Source: Stenocarpella maydis (Eukaryota > Ascomycota > Sordariomycetes > Diaporthales > Diaporthaceae). Taken from it: a stretch of DNA of 64,000 nt. The notes under the pieces were generated by a model. It searched no databases and was not told where the DNA came from. It was given only the letters and a program-made list of their open reading frames with translations. The translations under genes were made by a program, and so were the position numbers. Of this stretch, positions 44,380-57,098 are shown one piece after another. Position 1 is the first letter of the stretch; each line of letters opens with the position of its first letter. Location: positions 1 to 64,000 of the forward strand of contig NQMI01000186.1 in NCBI GenBank assembly GCA_002270565.1, in the 5' to 3' direction.

Positions 44380-47300
44380 TCAGTCTGAGCCGTCCAAGTC
44401 GTAAACATCGCTTCCACCACCACCGCCGTCAGACATCAGCTCGTCCTCATCGTCCGAGATGATGGCAAACGTCTTCTTGGCCTTGGCAGCTGCCGCTCGG
44501 CCTGCACGAGCTCGGGGTGGTGGTGGCGGGGAGCCATCTTTCATGGCCACGTCACCATCGCCATCCTCCTCATCGTCACTGAAGTCGAACGCCTTCTTCT
44601 TTGACTTGCCCGCAGCAGTGGAGGTCTTTTTCTTTGCTGCATAAGCCTTCGCAGCTGGAGACACCTGCAGGGGCTTTGCAGGCTTGTCCTCCTTTGCCTT
44701 GCTCTTGGCCCCAGCCGGACGACCACGGCCCTTCTTCGCTGGGGCCGAGACAACATTCAAGGGAGCCTTGGCAGACTTCGCTTTTGCTGAGGAGGCCTTG
44801 GCTGTAGCCGTGGTAGGTAGGGCCTCATTTTCGGACATGTCATCGGCGTCAGAAGACCTCGTCGGCTTGTGAGGAGACGACCTGGCAAGAAGCTCGTAGT
44901 TCGTGTCATCGGGCTCGTCAAAGTCGAAGTTGCGAGATTGCTTCGTCTTCAGCTTAGGGATCGCGGCATTTCCGTGCTCTGACCGTGACATGGCAAATAG
45001 ACTAAGTCTGCCGTTGTTCGACGTCGCAGCGGGCTCTCCGATCCCACGAACCATGGCACCAACGTCTCCAAGAAGATCATCTCCGTTATCCTGCTCGGAC
45101 TCCTCGTCGTCGTCATCGAAAACCCAGGTCTTCTTGGCCTTTGATGCGGCAGCGCGCTTGGAGCGACCATTTGCGGGCGCCGGCACCTCCTCGGTCTCAG
45201 ATTCCCCATCATCGGGGACAGATTCGACCGGAGAAGGCTTCGACACAGCGGCGCGCTTGGTGCGGCTCTTTGTTGGTGCGGCAACCTCTTCGATCTCGGG
45301 CTCTTCCTCTTCAGGCTCCTCAACCTCAGGCTCCTCGGTCTCGGGCTCTTCATCCTCTACGATGGATTCGACCGGGGATGGCTTTTTCGCGGGTGCGGTC
45401 TTGCCCATGTTCAGTGTAGCGAAGTCATCATCCGAGAAGTCCGAGTCTGATCCGTCGTTGGCATAGGACTTAGCTTTGGCTGCTGCTGCGCGTTTGGAGC
45501 GGTTCACGGCCGGCCCGGAGATTTCTTCGATATCAGAATGTTCATCCTTGACAGCTTCGTCAGGAGAGGCTTTGGCTGGTGCGGGCTTGGGCTTGCTCTT
45601 GCTCAGTGCGGCGAAGTCGTCATCGGAGAAGTCAGAGGATGCTCCGTCATTGCCAAAAGTCTTGGGTTTCGGCTTTGCTCCGCTGAACTTCTGAGCAAAG
45701 GCAGCGCCCTGCTTCTTTGGCTCGACGGGCCTCTTCACGACGGTCATTTCTTTCTTCATCGACTTCGCTGCCTTGGTCTTGCCGGGATCATAGTCGTCGT
45801 CGCCACGATTGGCCTTCTTAGCACCGCGGCCACCGCCAGCGCCAATCTTCTTGGAGCGGCGGCGACCCATGTTCCGGATGCTCTTTGCGATCTCGAGATC
45901 CAGAACCTGTTGGTGCTCCCACTCCTCGAGGAACTCGTCGAGATCCCTGGACCAGAGGTCCTTCTCACTGAGTATCTCGAGGTCATCGTGCTCCTTCTTC
46001 TTTGCAGCAATCTGCTTCCTCAGGCGCTCGAGGCGCTCAGCAGTCAAGGAATAGATGGGCATCTATGCAATGTCAGTGCACCAGTCGCCAGGACAGGACG
46101 GGGGTTCACGCACCGAGAGAAGATAGTCATAGTCTCCTGCGCCGGGTTCATTGGAGGTGAGGTCCTCGCTATCCTCCTCGTCATTCTGGTCCATCTCCTC
46201 ATCTGTGTTCCGAGGCTTCTTCACGCTCTCACCACGTGGGAAGGCCTCGTACTTGCGGCCACGAAGCTCTTCCACCAGGACTGCCTTTTTCTTTCTGGAG
46301 ACGACCAACTTGCCCTCAATGATTTCTTCGACGAATCGCGCCATGTTCTTCAACTTGCGATAGTCCGCGTGATATACCTTGAGCCAGTATGCCTAAGAAA
46401 TGCCACATTAGCCTTTTATTACATTGTAAAAGGGGGTAGGGGTCTGCGGTACGACGAACCCTTCGCTTGGAGTACATGTCAAGGCGGTAGTGGTAAAATT
46501 CCTCCAGAATGTCCTCGACCTTCTCATACTTGCGAATCTGTCCGCGAACATCAAAAGCAACGAGGTTGGTGGTCCCCAGGCTCTTGTTCAGCTTGAAACG
46601 CTCCAACACACCCTCTTCCCGAACCTTCTTGATCTGGGCCTCGTCCATCTCAATCTCGAAGTGCACATTTGCATGGTCGTTGTACTCCTTGTAATCCTTG
46701 ATCCAGGACGGAGCCTTTTCGCCCTTGATGATTTGTTCGAGCTTGGCCTTGAAGTCATCAGTCCACATGCGGATGGGGAGCTCAGTGATTGTGACAACGG
46801 GTTTGGCACGGCTGTCGTCGATCTCCGCAATGCCATTGAACTTGTACCTTCTCCCGCCCGGTTCTTCTTCCTCGACTGTTCCCTTCCAGCCGCGGAACCA
46901 AGGCGTCATTGTCTCAAAGGGGAGCTCCTCGGATGAATCTTCACTACGACCCATGCGTCTCTTGAGGTTCCTCACAATGTCTCTCGGGTTATAATTCGGG
47001 ATAGAAGTGCTCCAACCCGTTCCAATACCGTCAGCACCATTGCAGAGAACCATTGGAATGATCGGGGCGTAGACCTTGGGTTCGATCTGCTTGCCATCGT
47101 CGTATTGCAACTCGAGGTTCGGCTCATCTAGTGGAGAAAACACACGCCTGGCGAAAGGCGACAGCCGCGTGAAAATGTAACGAGCGCTGGCCGAATCGCT
47201 ACCGCCCGCAAGACGAGAACCGAAGTTACCGCTGGGCTCCAGAATGTTGATGTTATTCGATCCGACAAAGTTCTGGGCCAGACCAATGATTGTCTGCTGC

Positions 47301-49984
47301 AAGGAGATTTCACCATGGTGGTAGGCAGTCTGTTCGGAAACGTAGCCAGCCAATTCAACGACCTTCTTGTCCTTCGTCAGATTACGCTTGAAGCAGGCGT
47401 AGATGACCTTGCGCTGCCCTGGCTTCAAACCATCCACAACAGAGGGAATGGACCGCAGGTTATCAGCCATGCTGAACAAGATGAGTTCCCTGTTGACGAA
47501 GTCGGTGTATGTGATGGACTTGGTTGAATGGTCCAAGAAAGTTCCGGGGACAAAGTTGCCGAGCCACTGCTTTCTCGCATCGGCCTTCTTCTTGGAGAAG
47601 GCGAGCTCAAAGAGCTCAGATTCCTCTGACTTCATGGTCTGGAACTCCTTCAAGTGGTCATCCAAGTTTGTGAAATAGACCTGGGCGTCTTCGTTGGAAC
47701 TGGTACCCAGACCCTTGAAGTATTTGTAGGACCACTTCTTGATCTCTTGGTGGTGGCGCTCTTTCCATTCCTCGTATTCGGGCATTGTGAAGAACGACTT
47801 CAGGTGGAGAGGCTTCTTTGGGTTCGGGCCCTGCCAGACTTTCACCACAGGGGTGATGAATTCCCGGAAGAAGTCGGGGATCTTGAGCAGAGAGGGAAAC
47901 TGGCACTCGAGAAAGTTGATGAGCAAACCCTTGATGTGACTACCGTCGTGATCCTGATCGGCCATGATCATCAAATGACCATAACGGAGGCTCTTGGTGT
48001 CTGTATAAGTTGTCTTGTGCTTGAGCCCAAGGAATTGTTTGATGTTGTTGATCTCTGAGTTCTTCAAGATCTGGTCTACCGAAGCGTCACGGACGTTCAG
48101 CATCTTTCCCCGCAGAGGGAACACACCGATGCGGTCGGGATCGAGAATCGCACGGCCCGCCACGGCCAGAGCTCGAGCAGAGTCACCCTCAGTCAAGATC
48201 AGTGTGCACTCGTGGCCGTTCCTGGTGCCCGCCAAGTTCGCATCGACGAGTTTCTCGTTGCTGATGCGGGACCGCTTGTTCCCATCAGACTTGGCCATCA
48301 TCTTGTCGGCCTTCTTCTCGGCGAAGTGAAGAATGTTCTCGATGGCCTCTGTTGCCCTGATTTTCTTAATGAAGCCATCAGTGAGTTGGCATTTGCTGCC
48401 AAAGGCACTCAGCTTGGTGGTCATCTGCTCTTTGGTTTGAGATGTAAAGGCAGGGTTGTCAATCAAGCAGTTGACAAAGATGAAGATGTGGTTCCGGACA
48501 TGGTTTGCCTTGAGCGAGTGCCCCTTCATCTTCTTCGAAAGGTCTTTGAGGAGGGCGGTGCAGATCTGATCAGCAATGTAGTTGACGTGCGTGCCACCAG
48601 CAGTTGTTGCGATCGAGTTCACGAAGGAGACCTGCTGGAAGGAACCATCTGAGACTGTGAAGCCGATCTGCCAACGCTGATGCGCCTTGGGGTCCTCAAA
48701 AATGACGGTGGCGGGGGTGAGTGCGTTCTCGTCTGCGTCGACATCTGAACGCTCCTTCGCGATAGCCTTGGCATACATCTCGCAGTACTTCTTCCACCCG
48801 AGCTTGAGGTGTTCTCCATTGAGGTGCACCTTCACACCTTCAACGGTGCCAGCCAAATCGTAGACTCGCCGATACATGAGGGCCTCGGTGTGGTTGTCAA
48901 TGCCGTCTGGCATGCCGAAGCGCTTGAAGTCTGGCTTGAAAGTGACCCGTACGAAGTCTTTGCTCTTGTTCGCCGTGATCTTTGCCTTTTCCATCTTGCT
49001 CATGTTGTCCCTCCATGTTGTCTTGTATCTCTTGCCGTTCGACGAGTCCTGGCACTCGAGGGAGAACTCCGTGCTGAACACGTTGCAAAGCTTGGCACCG
49101 AAACCATTGCGACCACCGACGGTCTTCTTCTCAGTGTCGTCGAAATTTGATCCGGCAAGCAGATGACCGAAGACCATCTCGGGGATGTAGACACCCTCCT
49201 TCTCGTGCATCTCGACCGGGATACCCTTGCCATCGTTCTCGACCGAGATTTCGCCCTTCTCACGGTCAATGGTGACCTTGATGTAGCTCATGGTCTTGTC
49301 ACGCTGCTTGTTGTCTGCGGCGTTGACCAGTATCTCGTCGAATATCTTGTAGAAACCAGGGACAAAGAAGATCTTCTTGTACTCCATCAAGCACTTCTCC
49401 TTGTTGTAGATCCACATCGAGCTTTCAGTGCGCTCGACGGATCCGATGTAGGTGTCAGGCCGCTTGATGATGTGCTCAAGCTGGGTGAGCTTCTGATATG
49501 TCTCGGTGGCGGTCTTGGTGGGCCGGGAGCCCGAGGGCCCATCGAGTTGGACGAAGCTATCGTTCTCGATCTCACCCAGAGGTTTGCCGCTCGACTTCTT
49601 TGCGCCAGCGGCTGTCTTTTGCTTCTTTGGGGGCGTGTCAGACATGTTGCCGTCGAAGTCATCATCATCATCGTCGCTCTCTGGCTTCGCGCGTTTCTTA
49701 GGCGCGGCCTTTGACTTGAGCGTTGTCTGGACCATTTTTTTCGGCGCGGCCTTGGCAGCAGGCTTTGCTGCTGTGGCCTTCTTCACGGCAGCCTTGGGCT
49801 TGGGCTTCTGCGACTCGTAAGCAGGTGACAGAGAATGGCTGTGTTTGCGCCAGTGGATTAGGGTGGTATGGCACGGAGAGGAGGTCACGAGGGGCGCGGT
49901 GCGGCTACTCACAGTCTCAGGCTCGAACGCGTCGGAGTCATCTTGCTGGAAGTCATCAAAGACTGACTCTGAGTCGGAGTCCAT
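44380..49984 (-). CDS. TOP2: DNA topoisomerase II (type IIA)
   Basis: Exons 49913-49984, 46460-49807, 46114-46392 and 44380-46062 give 1793 aa. Order: acidic/basic N-tail; GHKL ATPase starting at YQKLTQLEHIIKRPDTYIGS, with EILVNAADNK and GGRNGFGAKLCNVFS nucleotide motifs; transducer with QTKEQM; TOPRIM with LTEGDSA and IMADQDHDGSHI (metal-binding DxDxD-like); winged-helix with the catalytic tyrosine in SARYIFT (about Y901); NGADGIGTGWS; then the coiled gate. Intron 3 removal yields YLLSMPIYSLT, the canonical joint. The C-terminal ~450 residues are alternating acidic and Lys/Arg-rich repeats with probable nuclear signals. It relaxes and decatenates DNA by passing duplexes through a double-strand break. 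Intron 1 is 105 nt, in frame and stop-free. Intron 2 uses a GTTCGT donor. Confidence 0.96.
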
Positions 49985-52900
49985 AGTGAAGGCTTGTGTG
50001 AGGGCTTCGAAGCCCAGGCGCGTAGTCGCAATGGCTTGCGCAAGTTGGTGAGAGGGCTGGGGCTCAGAACCGAACGGGCGAAAAGAAAAGAGTTGCGCGA
50101 ATGCATAAATGGGCGAAGATTAGTTGTGGGGTATTATCGAGTCGCCAGGGGGGGGGCTCGTCCTGCAGCCCGGTGTGATGGTGTAGTGTGGTTCGGTGTG
50201 GGAGAGGCAGAAGAAGCAATGCCCGTAGCGCTGGTGGCGGGGTGCTTTTGTTGTCGTCGTTGTGGTTGCTACTGAGCGCTCGCTCTTCAATTGCAGGCAC
50301 TTGCGATGGTTCTACTGGTTGCCCGGGCTCAGAGGTCGATGTTTGTTTTGGCCGGGTCCGAGACTGCGCTAAAAACGCGGTCTTATCGTCCTTAGCACCG
50401 AAACGATTGGACGATAGTGCATCCAGCTCCTCCCCTCACAGGCGCGTCTTGCAGGGGTGAGACTCGAGGTCCACGTACCCAAGTACCTTTGTACCCAGCC
50501 AGGGTAATCCCGTACCTGGACGACAACGACGAGCCGCAAAACGCCCACTAACAGGCGGAGGGCGGGCACGGTAAAATATGGGCCAAGTCACTTAGAGGCT
50601 AGCCTGGCCTGAGTACCCAAGGTACTCCGCACAAGTAATGAATGACGACATGTGACCGACTTACAGCGGTTCAGACATGGAGGAGGATATTCTCCTCTCT
50701 CAACCCAACTACATATCTTCACATGTCGTGCGTGTACTGTAGTTCACATTACCCGCACTGTACCGTATGTATTTACAACCCACTTACTGCCAGGTCCGAC
50801 ATTGCTTATCTTGCACCATCCCACGTCTCCAGTGACCACCTCTAACCTGCAGTGCAAGAGTACCGTGATAATTCTCCAGTGGTACAGCTGGACTTGTGTT
50901 TGGCCTCCTTTGGCTGGCCCCTCCCTCTCAACTCGCGCAAGGCGCAAGGGCTCCTGCTGTGCCCCCCCGACAACTCTCAATTGCGCGACCCTGGCCCTCT
51001 CACTGACGGTGCCACTGCTCTTGTCGAGTGGTTGCTGTGGCCCCCTCCTTCGGCCTGCGCAATAATGTCCTGGCTCGGTGAGGCACCCGGTCGTCAAGCC
51101 TCTTGTTGGGCCATTGACGATATGCCCCAGGTCATCAGCATATGGGACGACGCTACCAGCCCCCACAACCAGGAACAGCCTCCCTCGAGGAAGGGGCTGG
51201 TCAGATAGCAGATGTGACCGCACATCAAGCGCTGTGCCGACGGCTGCTCTACCCGCATGATCTATCACCTCATCGCCAGCAGCCCTAAATCGACAGGTAG
51301 TCCATCTGACACCCGGGCCTTGCCCCTTTGCAAGCACGTCTCTGCCGAAGAATCAACATCTCGGATCGGATCGAGTGGTTCCCGGACGCCCACCGGGGCC
51401 GGGCCACCTACCTCATCGCCTGGCCTACACAGCCATGCCGGGCTGTCACTTTCCTGCTCGCCACGGCTCCCCCTCGAGCATCGTCCTTCCGGGTGGAGAC
51501 CAAATTCCACGGGTGCATGGGCAATGGATGATTTGCTGCTGCATATCATAGCTGCCGTACGACGCCCATCCGAGCATGAGAGGACAGGAAATTTCCCGAC
51601 CGGAGCGTACAGCCGTTTGGATATCCACACCCGTCACGCAGCGCTCATCCGTGCTGCCAGAGCTCCCTTGTCCCATGCCTGTCAGGCTGCTGCCGTGTCA
51701 CTGCTGCCAGGAGCACAATCATCTGAAACCAGCCGGGTGTGTCTTTACTTTACTTCCTCATCCTCGGCGCTGCGATTCCAGAAGTAACACTGGCAGAGTG
51801 GGCAAATTTAAGCTTATGTCCACGACGGACTCTGAGGCCCACGCCCTGGCGCATTGGGGACCTCAAGAGGCACTCAGGATTGGATGTTTGTGATATCGCC
51901 TTCCGACTCGGATCGGTCCTGGCGGTCCTGTCACCGGAGCACAGCTGAAGTAGCCGGCAGATGTTCCTGTCGAGGCTGGCGTGCGACAATGGTGCATGGG
52001 CGCGCTGAACCGGCTGGCCCCATAGGCACAGCCCAGCTCAGCATGTTTTCCAATTCCACTCCAATAGTCTCTCGCACCGGTATGGCGGGCTCACATCTCG
52101 CATACAGCAGGCCGCAGCGCTTCGCGGATCCCGGCCTCTGCGCAGCGCGCAAGACAGTCTCGCCCTCGCGAGGGCTACTCAACTGAGCACGTCCAATCTT
52201 TCTATCCCGAGGGATATGTCATATTTACGGCTCAATCTGTGCTTCGAAAGGCACCAGATCCAGGGGCTTGTTATTTCGCTGCTTCCGTTTGGTAGCAAGC
52301 ACTGGTCATGCCGTCTTTTACGTTTCAGGCAACCTCCTCCATTCAAATACGGGAAGCTGCAGAAATTATGACGGCTGGAACGGTGTGCCGCCATGATTGT
52401 TCACCAGGGGCACTTTGACTCGAGGCACCGGCGTCCAATTCTGAGACTCAATAGATACATGGTACCAAAGCTTCGCCATCAAGACTGCATCTCTCCAATC
52501 CTATCTGGCCACAGCAGCCAGGGTCTCCGTCAATCGCGCGCCCCCGCCAGCAACACATTGGTCACATAGGCGCGCTGCTCCCTAGGCAAACCCCCACCAG
52601 TTCCTCACAAGAGGTATATGCCACTGTGGACAGGCCTGTGGGGAACAGGCTGACCGGTGGAGGGCTTGGTCACATGAGAGGAAACACCTTTCTCCGATTG
52701 AATGCTTGCTGTGGTGATGATGGGTGATGCCTTGGCCATGCTGCCTCGGCTACGGACGCCCACACAGGTATGTACTTCGAGACAGCTCCAGACATGGCTG
52801 TTCACGAATGACCAGAGGGGAAAGTATGGGGGGGGAGGGGGGGCAGTCACTGGCTACCTGGTGGCCCCGCACGGGCACAAGCTCTGTGTTGCTTCCAGGC

Positions 52901-54661
52901 CATGTCGGCGTGCTTGTACAAGTCAAGCTCGTGGGAAACACATTGCTCGACACGTTGGCGTAGCCTGTGACCTGCAGTCCCCCTTATTCTCAGGCCGCCC
53001 ACCATGGGCAATCCCAACCCCCCAAAGCTTCTGGAATGGCGGTGGAATCTATCCCGCAAGCAACGACCAGCAACTGACTCCACTCCCGACGCTTGCTGCT
53101 GGTGGTCGCTGCGGATACGTACAGAACCTCCTGACAACGGAACGGAGGTAAATGGAACAGTCTTCAGGTCTTCTGGCGGTCAGGGCGGGAGGCTGAAAGC
53201 TGGGTGGAGCCTGAATATGCAGAGATGTTTCCACCATCTGCAGAGAAGCATGCGCAGAAGGCTTGGGAAGCAGCCTCGTTCCCTGCGCGGGGACATGGGC
53301 AGGGAGCTGGGCAGCGATGCGGCATGCTATCCCCATACCCCGTCCCTCCCCTTCAAGTTGAGGGCAGAGCGGCCACGTGTGTCGAGTCAAGCAGGAGTTG
53401 TGTCTAGGATATCTGGGTCTAGGGGAAGACTTTTCTTTGTTGCACCCTTCTCAGGAAGCCGCTTAGCCTGGTGACTAGACGGCACCTCCTGCAGCCATCC
53501 GTCAGGCTCCTCTGTCAGAGCTTCTTCTGTACATTTTCAAACAAGCCAATGGGATGTTTGGCTGTTTATGCTACAGTATTTGCTGTCAAACTGATTTGTT
53601 TTTCCTTAGCCACATATGCGCTGCGTCATGCAGTCGCCTGTGTTCACCCTTTCGGGTCAGCGCTCCAGCCTGGTGAAATCTACTGAAACTCTACCTCACC
53701 TCGATCCTGGTGCAGCCCTCACAGTCATCCTCCTCGTTCCCGGTCCTGCCAACGGGCTTGGAGGTACCGGCTAGCGGACCAAAGTAACCGTGGGTCGTGA
53801 TTGTTGCTGAGCTGGACTCGTTGCGGATGAGCAGAGACGCGGACCACGAGCGCCGGTGCCATCACTGCTGAGAAAACAGAACCGATAGATCAGGAAGGGC
53901 AACTCCAAGTCCGTCACGGAGTCGTTTGACCTTTCCGATCGGCCTGGCCTCCTGATGCCGAAGCGATGCCTCAGCAAAGGTAACGTGGACAACAGCCGGG
54001 CCCGACAAGGTCTCGCTCAGTATTCAGCCCAAGCGCAAGCTCAGCACCACCCAACACCAACATCGTCCAGGCCCGCCTGATCAGCTGGCCCGCCCTCTAT
54101 CGCTCACCCCGATCAGTACTCACTTCGTGGCTTATAACTCGACCCCCAAGAAGAGCGGTGGACGCCGCCAAACGACCATCTCTCCGCCCAGAGGCTCGAT
54201 TCCAAGACACTTGGGACAAAGGAGCAGCACCGAGAACACCGCCGACTGCGTCGCCCGCGGGCAGAAGCCACCGGACCTGCAGGTGGTTGCATGGCCAGTC
54301 TCAAGTAAGGAAGAAAGAAAGCATCTCGGTCCCTTGTCCACGCGCCCGCGCACTCCGTCCCTCCCCATCCCTTGGCCCTTGGGAGCGGCCTGGGCGGACC
54401 GGTGACGATCGTGTGGTTGTCTTGCCTGTTTGCCCATTGAAAAGAGACTTGGTTTTCCTCTTCCCTGCCTGGCTCTGGCCTCATCCTGATTCCCCAGTCC
54501 GACCGAGCTGCAAGCACTGTCTTGCAGTCTGGGTCCATATCACCACTACCCGCCCCCCTTGGGCCTGAGGATCTCTCCCTCAAGCATCAGATCCGTCCCT
54601 CCACTCTTGCTCCTGCATCTTCTCCTGCAAATTCGAGACATTCCGGCCAGGCCTCACCGCC
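49985..54661. other. 4.7-kb stretch without a recognisable gene
   Basis: Left edge is the TOP2 promoter and leader. Inside, many overlapping open frames of 60-200 codons occur on both strands (for example 50744-51337 minus, 51257-51787 plus, 53004-53474 plus), but none shows a domain, signal peptide, splice-consistent extension or codon periodicity I can recognise. TACC/GGTA-rich strings cluster near 50470-50640. A G-rich run is at 52828-52844. It may contain a lineage-specific gene, a non-coding RNA, or the long upstream region of the APSES factor. Confidence 0.45.
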
Positions 54662-56636
54662 ATGTTGTCCCTGGCCTCCCTTCTTAACCCGGCGCCCCCT
54701 GGGCCTCTCCCGCCAACCCCTCGGTATCGACCAAGTCCGGGCCTGTCGTCGCCTGCAACATCCTACTCCGACGAATGCCCCAGTCTGATGTTCGAACGAC
54801 ACCTCGCACCTTCGACAAAACCGGCCAAGATGGCCAAGGTGGCCAAGGAGCCTGGAGGTCTCGTCAAGTCCAAGGCCAAGGGCATCGTCAACTTCCCGCC
54901 CTTCGAGGACCTGGACGAGCGCTCGCTCCGGGAGATCAAGAGGTACCAGGTGTACCCCTATGGCAAGATTCAGGAGTACTGCCGACACATTCCCTACAAC
55001 AGCGGCAAGAAAGACTTCTACGAGAAGACGGGCCGCGAGAGCTTTGAGGGTGAGACACCTCCTGACCACCAGTCACCAGCGTCTTGGCCCCTCCCGGACT
55101 CGAGGCTTACGGCTTGATATGCAGTGTTCCAGTACGTCTTCAAAGTGCCGGGCGATGACTCCGAATACACTGTCATGTGGGACTACAATGTCGGCCTGGT
55201 CCGCATGACGCCCTTTTTCAAATGTTGCAAATACTCAAAGGTAGTTTCCACCCATCCTCGTCTTCTTGCGCACACAGGGCTGACCAAGAGCAGACCATGC
55301 CGGCCAAGATGCTGAACATGAACCCCGGCCTCCGCGACATCACTCACAGCATCACCGGAGGTTCTATCATGGCCCAGGGTAAGCATCCCGCACGCGGCTC
55401 AGCTGGCTGCCAGCCACACCTCCGGCAGTCTCTGACTGACTATGTGCAGGCTACTGGATGCCCCACGCGTGTGCCAAAGCCGTCTGCGCAACCTTCTGCG
55501 CCCCCATTGCCGGCGCGCTGATTCCCATATTCGGCCCCGACTTCCCTTCCCAATGCATCCCTCCTGATGCGCCAGAGCACGGCCGGATGGCCATCGACCC
55601 GGCGATCGTGGCGGGGTCTGAGCGTGAGGCCCAGGTGTACCGCCGCGTGTTTGCCAACGCCAGCGCCGTCAGCGCCAACGGCCACCTGCCGCTGCACCCC
55701 CAACAGACATACCATCAATACAGCCACGGCCCGGCGCTTCCGAGCCCGACCAGCATCCCCAGCCCGCGTCTTGCGCGCCGCAGCCTGCACCGCCACGGAT
55801 CGCCATACGACTACGAGAGAGACCGGATCGACTTTGGCGGAAGGGTGTGCTTCAAGAGAGGCCTGGACGGCCCGCATCCCGTGGACTCGGACCCGGAGGC
55901 CCACATCGGACCAGAGACACCCTCCCTGTCCCACGCGCCTCACCACCGGGGGGGCATTCCATACTCGCCCATGTCGCCGCCGCGGTCCGGCGGCTGGACC
56001 ATCGCGAACCACCCGGGACACCACCCCCAGCCGTCTTCGACGCCGTCCAACGGCCACCACCCCAACAGCTTCTCCGAGGATTTCCTGTACCCGGGCGGCC
56101 CAAACCCCGTGCTGAGTGCGATTCCCCGCCTCGGTCACGCCGGCAGGCTTGACCACTACCAGAGCTCGCAGAGGCTCCCTCGTGTCCCTCCCACCTCGGC
56201 GGCGGCATGGACCGCGTCGAAGCGGCCGGCGCCCGAGGCCGAGCCCGGCGGCCGTTTCAACTACGGCGGCCACAGCGAGGGCGGCCCTCCGAACACGGTC
56301 GCCGCGGTGGTGGCTGCTCGGGCCCAGGGCGGCCGGGAGCGGGGCCATCACAACCACCGCCACGGCAGCAGTGGCCACCAGGAGGGCATGCCGCCCTCGG
56401 CAGCCCACGCCGTGGCGACCGCCGGTGCCGAGAAGAACGCAGCACTGCTGCTGATGAACCTGAGCGTGAGGGACCACCGGGAGGTCCGGTGCCGTGACGA
56501 GGGGGCCGGCGGCGGCAGGTCCGCTGAGGGCGGCCGAGGCCCGCGGGGCTGTGGGCAGGAGTCGATGTCGATGTCGCCCGTGTCGGCGACGGCCGATGGC
56601 CATAGAAGCAAGAGACGAAGGGCAACCTCCATGTAA
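54662..56636 (+). CDS. APSES/KilA-N-type transcription factor, Xbp1-like
   Basis: Exons 54662-55049, 55125-55240, 55294-55378 and 55450-56636 give 591 aa. The conserved domain spans about residues 75-230: [37 protein letters not shown], then, assembled across introns, [90 protein letters not shown]. This is the APSES-like DNA-binding fold of the Xbp1-type stress regulators. The C-terminal ~350 residues are His/Pro/Ser/Gly-rich and disordered, with a basic end ([10 protein letters not shown]) that may be a nuclear signal. All three introns restore family sequence. Xbp1 in yeast is a stress- and quiescence-linked repressor; the same role here is inference. The region ahead of it is long and gene-free, usual for regulators. 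Confidence 0.85.
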
Positions 56637-57098
56637 GACTAAATCGCTGTTTCCCCTTCTCCACTGTCTTTCTGCCTCTGTTCTCCCCTTGTTTTCTCCG
56701 TCTCAATCTCTCATCTCTCATTTTCCTCGGCATTTCAATCGGTCACCACGGGAATGGCGTTGCAAAGTGGGCTCTCTTGTCTTGCGTTGCTCTCTCTCCG
56801 CCGGGCATTGGGTCACATACGGTAGGCATTGATGGCTCTCTCTCTCTCCCTCTGGGGATTTCCAAGAAGGCACTTCAGTTTGGAAGATGTTGGCAGATGT
56901 GCGCGTGCTTGCTCTGAGGGGGTCCACACCACCGCGCCCGTAGCATATGTTAGGCAGTCAACCGCCCACCAATAGACTCATTATGTACGGCACATTCATG
57001 CTTGATCGTGTCTGCCGAAGGCTGAGGGCCGGCTTCTGACCTGGCTCCTCCTCTCACAAGATGTTCCTGGGAGTGGATTGATATGCGAGGCCACTGCA
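56637..57098. other. Convergent spacer between the APSES gene and CNS1
   Basis: About 460 bp, CT-rich at the left, holding the two 3' UTRs. No gene is seen. Confidence 0.5.

Noticed and set aside
45538..46596. 352-codon open frame on the plus strand
   Set aside because: Antisense to TOP2; spans two TOP2 introns and has no domain.
50744..51337. 197-codon open frame on the minus strand in the gene desert
   Set aside because: No homology I recognise, no splice-supported extension, and comparable frames exist on the other strand.
55440..56603. 387-codon open frame on the minus strand
   Set aside because: Antisense to the APSES factor's disordered C-terminus; low-complexity.
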